DNA from: Ferruginibacter sp.
GTDB lineage: Bacteria > Bacteroidota > Bacteroidia > Chitinophagales > Chitinophagaceae
Assembly: GCF_014377975.1 (NCBI RefSeq)
Contig: NZ_JACMOO010000145.1
Span: 1 to 49,986 of the forward strand
Direction of reading: 5' to 3'
Length of the DNA stretch: 49,986 nt
Shown: one piece after another, positions 36,801 to 46,689 of the stretch
How positions within the stretch are numbered: the first letter of the stretch is position 1
Layout of the letters: each line of letters opens with the position of its first letter
Position numbers and translations under genes: made by a program
Notes under the pieces: model-generated
What the model was told of the DNA's origin: nothing
The model's input: the letters and a program-made list of their open reading frames with translations, nothing else
Databases searched by the model: none

Positions 36801-38572
36801 TTCTTGAAAATGCGGTATATGCAGGAAGTGGAGATACAGTGATCATCTATAAAAATATCGGAAATGCTATTTTATCATTTCAAGAGCTGGTTAAAAATAC
36901 GAATACAGCGGCTAAAAATGCCGATGACGTAGCACAAAAATTAAGTAACGATTACGGGGATGCTATTAAAGATGATGGAGACGATGATGGAAGCGGAAGT
37001 ATTAACGACGAAGAAAAGGATAAACTTACACCGCAAATATTAGAAAATGCAAAATTAACGGGTATTACCGCTGAAGAAGCAACCTATACAGATTCACAAT
37101 TAAAAACACTGGATAAAATACTAGCGCTTTTTGACAACGAAGGTAAACCGATAAAGGAACTTTCTGTATTAATTCCAAACGAACCCTGGACGCCCGTTAT
37201 AAGTAATATAGCACTTGATTACGCGGCCAGTGCTTCTGGCAATGATATTACGCTCATTCACCTGTATCCATTTAAGAACACATATAACCTAGCGCAAATT
37301 TCTCTTCAGCCTAGCCTGTTTCCCACCTTGTGCGATGAGGGAAGTTTGTTTATTGGTTTAACAGACCTGCTGCCAGGCAGTAAAGTAAATATGTTGTTTC
37401 AATTGGCAGAAGCTACTTCAGATACGGAGTTTGACCCGGAAATTATTTCCTGGAAATATTTATACAACAATCAATGGTTTGCGCTACGCCAGGGCTTTGA
37501 AATATTGAGAGATAGTACAGGAAGTTTAACAACGTCAGGCATTGTTGAATTTTCCTTTCCCGATAATATGTCTGATAATAACAGTGTGATGCCGGCGGGA
37601 TATTACTGGATAAAGGCATCCGTTCCTAAAAACAGCAGGGCTTTAAGCGAAACCATCTGCATTGCAACGCAGGCAGTGGAAGCTAGTTTTTTAATAAATC
37701 CTGAAAATGATATGCAAAGGCTTTCGAACCCGCTCAATGCAACATCTGTTTCAAAACTTAAAGTTGCTGATGCCAATATAAAACAAGTATCACAGCCTTA
37801 TCCCTCTTATAGTGGCAGGGAGCTGGAAGCCACTGGCCATTACTATACAAGGGTAAGTGAGTTGCTTCGCCACAAAGGTAGGGCCATTCAAAAATTCGAT
37901 TACGAGCGCATGGTGCTGGAGGCATTTCCGCAGGTGTATAAAGCTAAGTGCATCAATCACAGTTTCTTTTTAAATGCACACCAGTACGACAACGATTTTC
38001 CTGCGGCGCCTGGTTATATTATGCTGGCAGTAATTCCGGATCTTACTAAACTTTTGGCCGGTAAATCTTTTCAACCAAAACTTCCAGAAGGGATAATAGA
38101 AAAAATTCAAGCCTGGTTTGTTACCCGTATTTCTCCCTTTGTAAAAATAAGGGCAGTAAATCCCCGCTACGAAAATGTACATATCTGTTTGTCTGTTATC
38201 CTCAATAAAGGATACGACAGAGGCTTTTATAAAAATAAACTGGAACAGGACACCAGGGAATTTTTAGCTCCCTGGGCAGTAGGTGTGTTTGAAAAATTAA
38301 GGTTTGGTCAATGCGTAAATAAGTCTGACCTGGTTTATTTTTTAGAAACAAGGGATTATGTAGACTACATAACAAAGCTGGAACTGCGCAGTGATTACGA
38401 AACCTTGCCGGTATCTGAAATTTGTCCGCATACTCCGCGATCTATTTTATTTGCAGGTGAAATACAAATATGTATCGAAGAAGATTTAAAAGAAAGTTTT
38501 GGAATTGCTGATTGTAACGATGTAATAACCATATTGGATAACCCTGCACCATTTATAACCGTACCCGTATAG
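33860..38572 (+). CDS. Giant baseplate J-like protein, Pvc11-like, 1570 residues
   Basis: The N-terminal part (about residues 1-380) includes the eCIS baseplate motif KKHLDFFYQQVLQLKPSE (near residue 286), a segment typical of large Pvc11-type proteins. The C terminus, about residues 1320-1530, is the baseplate J/gp47 region, with HKGRAIQKFDYERMVLEAFP and FKKxxFxxxIAVNPxY-like strands. The middle, about 400-1300, is much longer than in PVC-type proteins, and near residues 1041-1052 it has an EF-hand-like loop (DDDGSGSINDEE). In AlgoCIS extended baseplate proteins form a cage around the spike; that is an inference here. It is followed after 9 bases by the second giant gene. Confidence 0.9.
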   Translation: MFDCKNLVHPFQNDPGCSQLQRVMDNLLNSAAKIDNRTLAELLNFFKELSAHIKYAYVTGNENIMEEDNWESFFKNSIPFVMAAAAKNESALLQDKFQLYRYIFNKKPTVKGLQLLLNFCYYNTIYKITGFYNSVDKTGLPVAAFLEQLGKNKLRLPVTAFIKAACSAVNILGITAIDFSEQLSLNGLWKINDIILVAGDDTINNIDTGNHQVLLAISEVINNSMADLIQAMDTISTAAGAGIQQSLISLNDDLNQKHTPHLALLFTFLNTFTQLQNDLNGFAKKHLDFFYQQVLQLKPSEVQPDKIHLIFELQKQLKQYALKKGLLVKADKDKNNIEIDFALNDDIVVNKTQVADVRTLFLNNETIYNTSFVEGLYIAPSAGTADGIDKDFSSDPKNYPTLGGKYSKYTAPGRKSPQLYPNARMGFVLASPVLLLNEGERSITIALTCKLNEAICDEKSAAKIISGSNCCANEKIVASSVTNNTLKFIDAKTLFAEVGLAIKETYIIVNEALLATAIKIGLDIDSADSIRQEFLKDITRHSFCCTNKDFYNEEAVITKDVWLNFLASKKQDGLIFSQGQQSFLNQVFKPLKSLSVLFSGEKNWIDPTAGLDELTKPFNLSDFFDINFSEISNSGTFNITVFAKLNADKPALTFFNKDILKEDLGTTLPLAKILLNDEVKLSLEKIIEADQDDICCLNKKQHIAGRLLSLYNFFRNVVVTDSNINVKVCGLKNFIVQNDESVQDVNGPVYPFGTRPAIVDFDAVNSNKNSGDKTGAAVIKKEAEASTPVKIDMNLTGPNFYIGSQEIFSKNWTQLCVKLNWKDKPANFNEHYKAYLKRFNYHDCTDLENPKDDKEVFGLNECDFEVNLALLNVGKWQKDKSKKTKENKVTKDLNRKLFSQETCAMPCKQDDAFKYSFFIEPADFGAAGDYSDALTGLKKYDISARKGFLRFTLENQDFLHKDYAFVLGRQMMALGRFPDTILENAVYAGSGDTVIIYKNIGNAILSFQELVKNTNTAAKNADDVAQKLSNDYGDAIKDDGDDDGSGSINDEEKDKLTPQILENAKLTGITAEEATYTDSQLKTLDKILALFDNEGKPIKELSVLIPNEPWTPVISNIALDYAASASGNDITLIHLYPFKNTYNLAQISLQPSLFPTLCDEGSLFIGLTDLLPGSKVNMLFQLAEATSDTEFDPEIISWKYLYNNQWFALRQGFEILRDSTGSLTTSGIVEFSFPDNMSDNNSVMPAGYYWIKASVPKNSRALSETICIATQAVEASFLINPENDMQRLSNPLNATSVSKLKVADANIKQVSQPYPSYSGRELEATGHYYTRVSELLRHKGRAIQKFDYERMVLEAFPQVYKAKCINHSFFLNAHQYDNDFPAAPGYIMLAVIPDLTKLLAGKSFQPKLPEGIIEKIQAWFVTRISPFVKIRAVNPRYENVHICLSVILNKGYDRGFYKNKLEQDTREFLAPWAVGVFEKLRFGQCVNKSDLVYFLETRDYVDYITKLELRSDYETLPVSEICPHTPRSILFAGEIQICIEEDLKESFGIADCNDVITILDNPAPFITVPV

Positions 38573-38581
38573 AAATGAATT

Positions 38582-41500
38582 ATGCCAGATCAGTCAACAA
38601 ATAGCACAGTAATTAACAGAACCAACTCCGGCTTTCCCGATTACCTGGATTTTGATGCATTGCGTACAAGCTCAATTCAATATTTAAGCAGCTTAACAGG
38701 TAAGCTTTGGACAGATTATAATGTACACGATCCTGGAATAACCATACTGGAAGTTTTACTTTATGCATTGCTTGATCTTGGCTATCGGACCAACCTGCCT
38801 GCTATAGATATTTTTACAAAAAATCCTGCTGATTTATCCTGTGAAAATAATTTTTTTACACCTGCTGAAATATTAACCTGCAACCCTTTAACGGTTACTG
38901 ATTTTAGAAAATTATTGATTGATATTGACGGTGTAAAAAATGCCTGGCTTAAGGTGGCTGAAGATATTTCGCTCACAAATATTTGTGAGCCTCACTCGAC
39001 GGATGTAGGGAACGTTACGGCTTCTGGCGACAGTACAGCCAATCCATGCAAGAATTTTATCAATGGTCTATATCATATAAAACTGCAATTGGAAGATGCG
39101 CCCGTAAGGTTGCGGGAAGATGTAATTCAAGATGTAAAAAAAGCACTCTTATCTCACCGCAATCTTTGCGAAGACTTTATTGATATCTCTGTTTTATGCA
39201 GCCTGCCTGTTGGGATATGTGCCGATATAGCCCTTGATGCAAATGCAGATGCGGCAGAAGTTTATAGAGATATTGTGGTGGCTTTACAGGTTTTCTTTTC
39301 ACCTTCACCAATTTTTTATACACTCCGGCAACTACTTCAAAAAAATAAGAAAATCGATGAAATATTTGCCGGCCGGCCTTATAATCATTATAACAGTCAA
39401 GGTTTTGTAGACACCAGTGAATTTGAAGCGATCACATTAAAAGAAGAGATTCATCTTTCCGATGTTTACAATATCATTTTAGGTGTGCCGGGTGTTGCTA
39501 CTGTGCGCAAGCTAAAGCTAACCAGGGACGGCGTGCACTTTTCAGATAAGTGGTTGTTTACAATTCCTGCTGATTATGTAACTATTTTTTCAACTTTGAT
39601 TTCATCATTACAATTTTCTATAAATGGAATCACAGTTCCTGTAAATTTTCAGCAGAACAATTTATCGTTAAAATTCCATTCAGTAAATACAAGTAAACTT
39701 CAACAACCAACCCAAAACCTTAATCTGGCAATTCCACAAGGCAGCTATCACAATGATCTGGCTGCATATTATTCTATCCAAAATGAATTTCCGCTTGTTT
39801 ATGGAATTGGTGAAGGCGGCGTTCCCGATTCTGCGCCAGCAAAACGCAGGGCTCAGGCTTTACAATTAAAAGGGTACTTACTTTTCTTTGATCAACTACT
39901 GTCGAATTATCTCTCGCAATTGGGTAATATCCGGGAAATATTTTCTTTTCAGTTTCCACCGTCAAAAAGTGCACCACACACTTATTTTTCAAGTGAACTT
40001 ACCACAGTTCCCGGCCTACAGCAACTTTACCAAAATGTTGCAGATAAACATGGCAAGAGCAATGCAGGAGTAAACGGCACTGTTATTGGCTGGCCGGTTA
40101 ACAAACAGTATTTTGAAGCGATGATCAGGACGAGTTCTTTCAGCAGCAGCGACGTGAACAAACTGCAGCAACAATATTCAGCTGGTTCCGCGGATCAATA
40201 TAATATTACTACTGCCCTGCTACAGGAAGATTTCAAGAATGAACTGTTTAAAATATCAGACATTGTAACAACAGCTGACGGTTATGCTTTATTTTATATC
40301 GAAACTTCCAGTGATGACACCCTTGTTACCGGAGAATTATTTTTAAAAGATAAAGATGCAGCCAATCCTCTTCAACTTCAAAATGCACGCAATCAATTAA
40401 AGCTGTTAACAAATATTGCCACCCTTGCAGACAGTTATAGTATTTTGTCGTCGTTTAATTTTACTATCGCTCTCAATCTGCATCAGTACGTTGATTATTT
40501 ATCTCAAATTGTGGAGGATAAAAATTTATACCGCAACAGGCGGGAGAATTTTTTAGATCATTTGCTTGCACGTTTTGCAGAACAGTTTACAGACTTTGCA
40601 ATGCTGTCTTTCAACTTTTCTAATAAAGAACTGCTTGCAGAAGTGAACATTAAAAATAAAGAAAATTTTTTATCACAATATCCTACGTTAAGCAGTAACC
40701 GTGGTAAGGCATCTGACTATCGTGATAGTAATAAAAATGAGATATCTGGTTTTGAGAAAAGGTTCAGGGCCTATACAGGAATTGACGGCAGCACCGACAC
40801 CAGTCTATGCAATTTTGAAGTGATTGCTTACGATAGTACCTATTCAGTGCAGTTAATATTAGCCGATGAAGTTTTATTTAATACGGCAGTAATTTACGAA
40901 GGATCAGAAAATGCACAGCAAGGATTGCAGGCTATTTTTTCATCACTTCCAGATGCACATAATTACCAGGTGGAGTATATTGCTCACCAGGAAAAGTACC
41001 AATTACAGCTTTTTTTTAATGGAAATGAAAAGGCATATTATCCCGGGCTGTTTAATGATGAAAAGTCTGCAGCTGAGCTGGCAGGCAACTTACAGAAAAT
41101 TTCAGTGCCTGGGTTCAATGACGAAACAATTGTTGAATCAGGTTATGTTTTCCGTCTGCAGCTAACAGACAGCAAAGGCAACATTATCCGGCTTTCTGAA
41201 AATTCATTCAACACGGAAGAAGAAGCCTATGCGTCGGCCGTTGCATATTTGCGCACACCCAATGATATTGCAAAATGGCAGATTATTTTACCCGAAGAAA
41301 ATCCCTCTGGAAAATTCTGCAGCAATGATAAAAAGAAGCCTGCTAAATTGGTTGATATTGATGCTTTTAACATCGATTTGAATAATAATATTGTTGGCCA
41401 GCCTGATAAATTTAGTTTTGAATTATTAGACAATAGCCATGCGTTTAAATTTAAATCATTAAAGGAATTCAGCTCGGAGAAGCAGGCAAAATCAAATGCA

Positions 41501-44500
41501 TACCAGGTGCTGATGCTGATGGTTGACAAGAAAAACTTTCAGTTTACCAATGATAAAAAGAAAAAAATATTTATCGTAAGCAATGGACAACCGGTGGCTG
41601 AGTGCTTAAATAAAATAGAAAATACAATTAAGGGCGAAGAGTTTATTGATAAAGTGTGGAGCATTGTAAATAATCATTACTACCTGTTGTCTGTACCTGC
41701 TTTTGCCAACAAATGGAAGATCCGTTATCAATTGGGATTTGAAACCGATCGTATTCTGTTATTTGAAAGCGATGAGGAATTTGACTCTTTTAAAAATGCA
41801 AAAACTGCTGCTCAACAATTTATTGATTCATTGCAGACCGTTCAGCTGGAAATTATCAATTTAAAATATTCCCTTAAAAATGCAGGCAATACCATCGGCA
41901 CTTTAACCTGCATACATGTGGGTGCTGGTGTAGAAGCAATGCCAGAAGATGAAAAATTAAGTAAAGCAAAACAATTACTTGAACTAAACAAAGAAATTCA
42001 ACGGCGGTTATGCGTTGATGCAAACGAACCTTTTACAAATGGGATAGAAATTGATGCATTAAGCCATACAGGCCCTTATGTTTACCGGTTGGTTGATAAC
42101 GATAATCTGCTTGCTCAACACAACGTTGCAATAGGTAATGACAGTAAAGCCATCGTAAAACAATTGTATACCAATTCGCTTGCCGGTTATACAGTACTGG
42201 ATATATGCCTTGGAGGCGATATATCGGAACCTTGCCAGGATGAGAAATCAAAGACAGTGCTATACCGGTATGTAGTTAGGTGTCACAACCAGTTTAAGCC
42301 GTTTAAAACCGATAGCATTTTATTTAAAAGCGTTGCAACTTATAATACTGCTATGGAAGCCGAAGTTGCCTTTAATGATATTTACCTTGAAATTTTAAAA
42401 AAAGCGATGGTCGCAGATAATTATGGTGCCGGTAAATATATTAGCCTGGATGAACCATCGTTAATGACCGGCGACTTTGATAAAAAAAGTCCAGTAGAAG
42501 TTTTTGTACCATCAGATACGCAGGCGTTGGTGCAGGAAACAGGGCGGGAACTTATAAAAACAATGACAGAAACTGTAAAAACATATCCAGTAAAAATCCT
42601 GGAAGCATGTAGTGACGAATATAAAAATTTGTTTCCGGGGAAAGCCGGTGACTGCCCTTCAACGGCAGCGGATAATTGTATAAATACGCCGGCGCGAAGC
42701 CTTTATTATTTTTCGTTGTACAACGTAAATTCAGGTTCGTATGATTGGCAAAGCGTAAATATTTATAATACTGCGCAGGATGCAAGACAGGCATTTTATT
42801 TTTTCAGGATGTTACTTAAATACAAAGGGAATTATTTCATTGACAATTTATCTGATGACGGCGCCGCCATTTTTATAAGGGAAGTGTTGGCTGAAAGCAA
42901 AGCAAGATTTAAAGATGAAACCGCAGCCTGGGGAACTGCGGGTGTTGAGAAATTCATTTGTATTGCGCAGGCGTCCGGTACTTTTCACGGAGGGGTAAAT
43001 AGTAATAACTCCAGTTATACTTTTAATGTTGGTTGCGATACTGCAAATGCTGTGCATCCCTGCAAATACGAATCAGCAACTAAAAGAGATGAAGTACTTG
43101 AAAAGCTTTTTGCAGCCTTTAAAAATTTTGATACAACCCGGTTGTTTAAAATTATAAATGAAGAAGAAAGGGAATTGTTGTATGGGATAGATGGTAAGCC
43201 TATCGCAATTCTATACAAATATGATGAAACTAATAATACTGATTGTGAAAGAATATTAGATCTACTGCAACGAGCCGGTAATTACAATAATTATGATGTA
43301 GAGGATAGCAAATTAATTATTAAGAATGGAGATAAAAAAATTGCTGAAGTGGTGGATGAAAATGCAACAAAGGCATCCTGGAAAAAGGAGCTATTAATGC
43401 TTGCCTGGTATTTTCCCATACAACCAGTTAATGGTAAATTTTATATACAAATAAGGTTACCCGGATTCAATACGCCTGACAATATAGAAAATAGAAATTC
43501 TGATGGCTGCATTATTCCTGCAAAAAACAGCTGTGATGATTGTTACCTGGCATGGCAAAGCTATTGTGGTTATGAGGATTGTAGTACAGCAATGTCAAAA
43601 TACGAAATGATCAATGGGCTATTGGCAGACTATACCAATTACCAGCCTTACTTTGGGCCCGATTGTTATTCATTTGGCATAGCACTGTTGCAGCCTGCTG
43701 ACATTGTTGCCTTTTGCCCGCAGCAGTATGAGTATTTTGAAACCATGTTTGATGCATTGGAACGCAGTAAAAAAATCATTAACAGGGAAGGTGTGTTTTT
43801 GATTGAACATATTTTACTTCGGCCCCGTACACAAAATGATGGCGGTTGCAAATATATAAGGCCGGGTAGCTTTTTCACTCAAACAAAATGCTCAGGTTTA
43901 ACTTGGAAAGATGATGTGTTTGTAAAGGGTATTGAGCAGGAATCGGACGTTTGTTTTACACCGGGCGAAGATCCGTTTTCATTTATTGCCACCGTTGCAT
44001 TGCCTGCCTGGCCAGAGCGTTTTCGAAAAAAAGAAAATCGTGATTTACTTGAAATGATTTTGCAAAGAGAAGCACCTGCGCATATTTTATTACGCATTCT
44101 TTGGCTCACACCTTTTGATACAAGTCGCTTTGAAAAACCATATAAGGTATGGAAATTTAATTTGTTGCAAAACAATACTGCACACAATACTGCAGCAATT
44201 AATTTGATGGAGGTTTTATTCCGGTACAAATTAGATACATTAAGCGACTGCGTTGATTGTTTGCCCTGCAGCGGGGCAGCAACCTCATTACCTTGCGTGG
44301 ATGATACAAATGATCAAATTAAAAAAAGTGAAGGCATAGATTGGTGGTTAAATGAAATCAATGATCTATTTCAATGGAACAAAGAAGCAATACTTTCAGC
44401 AGGTAATAACCTGCTACCTGTAGCTGCTGATGTGCCTGTAGTTTTAGCACCGCCCTTAGCAATTAATAAAGACCAGGTACGCTTTATTAATGCCAGGTTG

Positions 44501-44905
44501 CAAGTGTATAAAGATAATATTGCAGGTTTGTTTGCTAACTCGAATGAGAATGAATTAGCAGGCAGGGCTAATTATATTTTTGGAGAGAAAAATCTGCCTG
44601 ATAAAATAAATGAGTTGCTTGCTGCCCTGACAAATAATGATATTTCAGAAGCGGCATCTTTAAATCTATTTCAAAAAGATGAGTTGATAAAAAACCTGCT
44701 AGAATATTATCTCGATGGTATTTTCTTTCAGGAAAATACCATCGCAGGCATTGATCTTATTACAGCGGGATTAAATAGCCTGCGGCAAAATAATTTTAAC
44801 CTGCAAAAATTATTTGACGACTGGAATCCGGCAAAAAATTCCAGCTATCCATTTGAAGCAGATACAGATGAAGTAAGAAAAATAATTTTAAAGGAAAATA
44901 CATGA
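38582..44905 (+). CDS. Giant second baseplate protein, Pvc12-like, 2107 residues
   Basis: The N terminus has the conserved wedge motif LWTDYNVHDPGITILEVLLY (about residues 40-60) and DLGYRTNLP, shared with large eCIS baseplate proteins. Later come LLFFDQLLSNYLSQLGNIRE (near 440) and, toward the C terminus, IEHILLRPR, LPAWPERFRKKENRD and EAPAHILLRILWL. Between about residues 560 and 1430 the chain holds a row of ~45-residue units (beta-strands then a helix) reminiscent of DUF1508/YegP repeats, for instance FRLQLTDSKGNIIRLSENSF. The size is about twice that of PVC-type Pvc12. Its stop overlaps the next start (ATGA). Confidence 0.88.
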   Translation: MPDQSTNSTVINRTNSGFPDYLDFDALRTSSIQYLSSLTGKLWTDYNVHDPGITILEVLLYALLDLGYRTNLPAIDIFTKNPADLSCENNFFTPAEILTCNPLTVTDFRKLLIDIDGVKNAWLKVAEDISLTNICEPHSTDVGNVTASGDSTANPCKNFINGLYHIKLQLEDAPVRLREDVIQDVKKALLSHRNLCEDFIDISVLCSLPVGICADIALDANADAAEVYRDIVVALQVFFSPSPIFYTLRQLLQKNKKIDEIFAGRPYNHYNSQGFVDTSEFEAITLKEEIHLSDVYNIILGVPGVATVRKLKLTRDGVHFSDKWLFTIPADYVTIFSTLISSLQFSINGITVPVNFQQNNLSLKFHSVNTSKLQQPTQNLNLAIPQGSYHNDLAAYYSIQNEFPLVYGIGEGGVPDSAPAKRRAQALQLKGYLLFFDQLLSNYLSQLGNIREIFSFQFPPSKSAPHTYFSSELTTVPGLQQLYQNVADKHGKSNAGVNGTVIGWPVNKQYFEAMIRTSSFSSSDVNKLQQQYSAGSADQYNITTALLQEDFKNELFKISDIVTTADGYALFYIETSSDDTLVTGELFLKDKDAANPLQLQNARNQLKLLTNIATLADSYSILSSFNFTIALNLHQYVDYLSQIVEDKNLYRNRRENFLDHLLARFAEQFTDFAMLSFNFSNKELLAEVNIKNKENFLSQYPTLSSNRGKASDYRDSNKNEISGFEKRFRAYTGIDGSTDTSLCNFEVIAYDSTYSVQLILADEVLFNTAVIYEGSENAQQGLQAIFSSLPDAHNYQVEYIAHQEKYQLQLFFNGNEKAYYPGLFNDEKSAAELAGNLQKISVPGFNDETIVESGYVFRLQLTDSKGNIIRLSENSFNTEEEAYASAVAYLRTPNDIAKWQIILPEENPSGKFCSNDKKKPAKLVDIDAFNIDLNNNIVGQPDKFSFELLDNSHAFKFKSLKEFSSEKQAKSNAYQVLMLMVDKKNFQFTNDKKKKIFIVSNGQPVAECLNKIENTIKGEEFIDKVWSIVNNHYYLLSVPAFANKWKIRYQLGFETDRILLFESDEEFDSFKNAKTAAQQFIDSLQTVQLEIINLKYSLKNAGNTIGTLTCIHVGAGVEAMPEDEKLSKAKQLLELNKEIQRRLCVDANEPFTNGIEIDALSHTGPYVYRLVDNDNLLAQHNVAIGNDSKAIVKQLYTNSLAGYTVLDICLGGDISEPCQDEKSKTVLYRYVVRCHNQFKPFKTDSILFKSVATYNTAMEAEVAFNDIYLEILKKAMVADNYGAGKYISLDEPSLMTGDFDKKSPVEVFVPSDTQALVQETGRELIKTMTETVKTYPVKILEACSDEYKNLFPGKAGDCPSTAADNCINTPARSLYYFSLYNVNSGSYDWQSVNIYNTAQDARQAFYFFRMLLKYKGNYFIDNLSDDGAAIFIREVLAESKARFKDETAAWGTAGVEKFICIAQASGTFHGGVNSNNSSYTFNVGCDTANAVHPCKYESATKRDEVLEKLFAAFKNFDTTRLFKIINEEERELLYGIDGKPIAILYKYDETNNTDCERILDLLQRAGNYNNYDVEDSKLIIKNGDKKIAEVVDENATKASWKKELLMLAWYFPIQPVNGKFYIQIRLPGFNTPDNIENRNSDGCIIPAKNSCDDCYLAWQSYCGYEDCSTAMSKYEMINGLLADYTNYQPYFGPDCYSFGIALLQPADIVAFCPQQYEYFETMFDALERSKKIINREGVFLIEHILLRPRTQNDGGCKYIRPGSFFTQTKCSGLTWKDDVFVKGIEQESDVCFTPGEDPFSFIATVALPAWPERFRKKENRDLLEMILQREAPAHILLRILWLTPFDTSRFEKPYKVWKFNLLQNNTAHNTAAINLMEVLFRYKLDTLSDCVDCLPCSGAATSLPCVDDTNDQIKKSEGIDWWLNEINDLFQWNKEAILSAGNNLLPVAADVPVVLAPPLAINKDQVRFINARLQVYKDNIAGLFANSNENELAGRANYIFGEKNLPDKINELLAALTNNDISEAASLNLFQKDELIKNLLEYYLDGIFFQENTIAGIDLITAGLNSLRQNNFNLQKLFDDWNPAKNSSYPFEADTDEVRKIILKENT

Positions 44906-46689
44906 GGCACGTCATAAAAAAACAGTTGATTGAATTAAACGTGAATGCAGGATTAGATGCTTTTCGCATGCAGCATTTAATAAGCAATCATTACAATCAT
45001 AAAATATTGCCTGCCATCGAATCGATATTCAATGAATATTGCCGGGAAGATGAGGTATTAAAACTAGATAAGCTTGAAATAGATTTAGGTGAAATACCTG
45101 TAACAGAGATGGAGGAAATTTATTTGAGTGAAAACGTTGTGCTTAAATTTAAAACCAAACTTCGTGAAAAGCTAGCTTTAGTTTCGGCGGGTACAACTGT
45201 AGCCCGTGAATCGAAGGAAATGAACAATTGCAGGCAGTGGATCGCTTATATGCAAACCGGTTATTTACCCTGGAACACATTGGAAATAAATGAGGTGTGG
45301 CATCAACAGGTGTTGGAAACGCTGGCAACTGACTTTGCCATTATCACATTGCTTCGCAACCTGATATTAAATAATTCTTTCGCCCGTCATCGCATTGCTT
45401 TGCAGTACCCGGACGCTTTTTTAACGAAGCTTGTGGAAATAATAACCGCTAAAAATCAACAGCAATTACCTGACATAGCAGCTGAATTAAATACCATAAT
45501 AAACGTTTTAAATAAATATGTGAAGCCACCAATGTATGGACGCATCGCATTAATAAAGGAAATTTGGCAACAGGTTTTGTTTGCTGCAGCAAATGATCCT
45601 GGTAATTTTTCTATAGAAACATTTGTCTCAAAATTCTTGCAGATATATACAGCATCATTACCCGTTGAAACCTTTAGTCAAAAAGACCTGCTATCGCAGG
45701 TAACATTGTTGCAGCCTGCATTAAATACTTTATTTAAAGAGAAAACTCCAATTCATTTCATAAAAAATTTGTCAACTGATAGTGATGACATATCTCAAAA
45801 AGAAAATATCCCGGTAATTGAGAAAGAAAAAATATTTACGGAGGATACTAACGAGGTTGGTATAAATGAGCCTGAAAAAAAAATCGATGGGAATTTAAAG
45901 AATGAAGCAAACAATACAAAAGAAGGAAAAATATCTGCTAAAATACAACCAAGCCAAAATAAACTTTCTGTAGATAAAGAAACTGACGTACATGCTCCAC
46001 TTGCTGAAAGAATCAGGGATAAAACCGGTGAGGATAAAATAAATATTGAGCGAACAGGACTTACATTTGAACAGGTAAATGATAAGCAATCAATCAAATC
46101 TCCGGTTAAATCCGAAGCAACTTTTTCAGGTAATAAGTCAACTGAAGAACACATCGGCAATAAGCCACTAAATGAACTAATTCCTGACGACGGTATCTTC
46201 ATCAGTCATGCAGGTATTGTACTCTCACACCCTTTCTTAATTCATTTATTTGGCCGGCTTCATTGGCTGCACAACAAAAAGTTTGTTGATGAGGAAAAAA
46301 GGGAAAAGGCTGTTTTTCTTTTACACTATCTCGCCAGCGGACAACTCAATGCTGTTGAACACTCACTGGTACTTTATAAAATACTGTGTGCGTATCCCTT
46401 AGAAATGCCGATGCCGGTCGAGGTGATATTTACTGAAGAAGAACTTACCGAAGCAACAGATATGCTGACAGCTTTGATACTGCAATGGAGCAAATTACAA
46501 AATACTTCTATCGAAGGTTTAAGGGATGGTTTCTTACAACGCAAGGGTAAACTTTTTATAAAAAATACCGAGGCGGTTGTGCAGGTGGAAACCAGTGCAA
46601 TCGATGTGCTGCTCGACTATCTGCCCTGGAATTTAAGCCTGATAAAACTTCCCTGGATGAAAGAAAAATTAAGGATTGAATGGAGATAA
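44902..46689 (+). CDS. eCIS tape-measure protein (CIS_TMP family, Pvc14-like)
   Basis: The 595-residue protein has the two typical ends of contractile injection system tape-measure proteins. The N terminus, about residues 1-120, carries KKQLIELNVNAGLDAFRMQ and a KLEIDLGEI segment. The C terminus, about 425-595, has DGIFISHAGIVLSHPFLIHL and AVEHSLVLYKILCAYPLEMP. The middle, about 290-425, is a hydrophilic linker rich in Lys, Glu and Asn with no fold pattern. The protein sets tube length in related systems. The start codon overlaps the stop of the 2107-residue gene by 4 bases. Confidence 0.92.
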   Translation: MRHVIKKQLIELNVNAGLDAFRMQHLISNHYNHKILPAIESIFNEYCREDEVLKLDKLEIDLGEIPVTEMEEIYLSENVVLKFKTKLREKLALVSAGTTVARESKEMNNCRQWIAYMQTGYLPWNTLEINEVWHQQVLETLATDFAIITLLRNLILNNSFARHRIALQYPDAFLTKLVEIITAKNQQQLPDIAAELNTIINVLNKYVKPPMYGRIALIKEIWQQVLFAAANDPGNFSIETFVSKFLQIYTASLPVETFSQKDLLSQVTLLQPALNTLFKEKTPIHFIKNLSTDSDDISQKENIPVIEKEKIFTEDTNEVGINEPEKKIDGNLKNEANNTKEGKISAKIQPSQNKLSVDKETDVHAPLAERIRDKTGEDKINIERTGLTFEQVNDKQSIKSPVKSEATFSGNKSTEEHIGNKPLNELIPDDGIFISHAGIVLSHPFLIHLFGRLHWLHNKKFVDEEKREKAVFLLHYLASGQLNAVEHSLVLYKILCAYPLEMPMPVEVIFTEEELTEATDMLTALILQWSKLQNTSIEGLRDGFLQRKGKLFIKNTEAVVQVETSAIDVLLDYLPWNLSLIKLPWMKEKLRIEWR

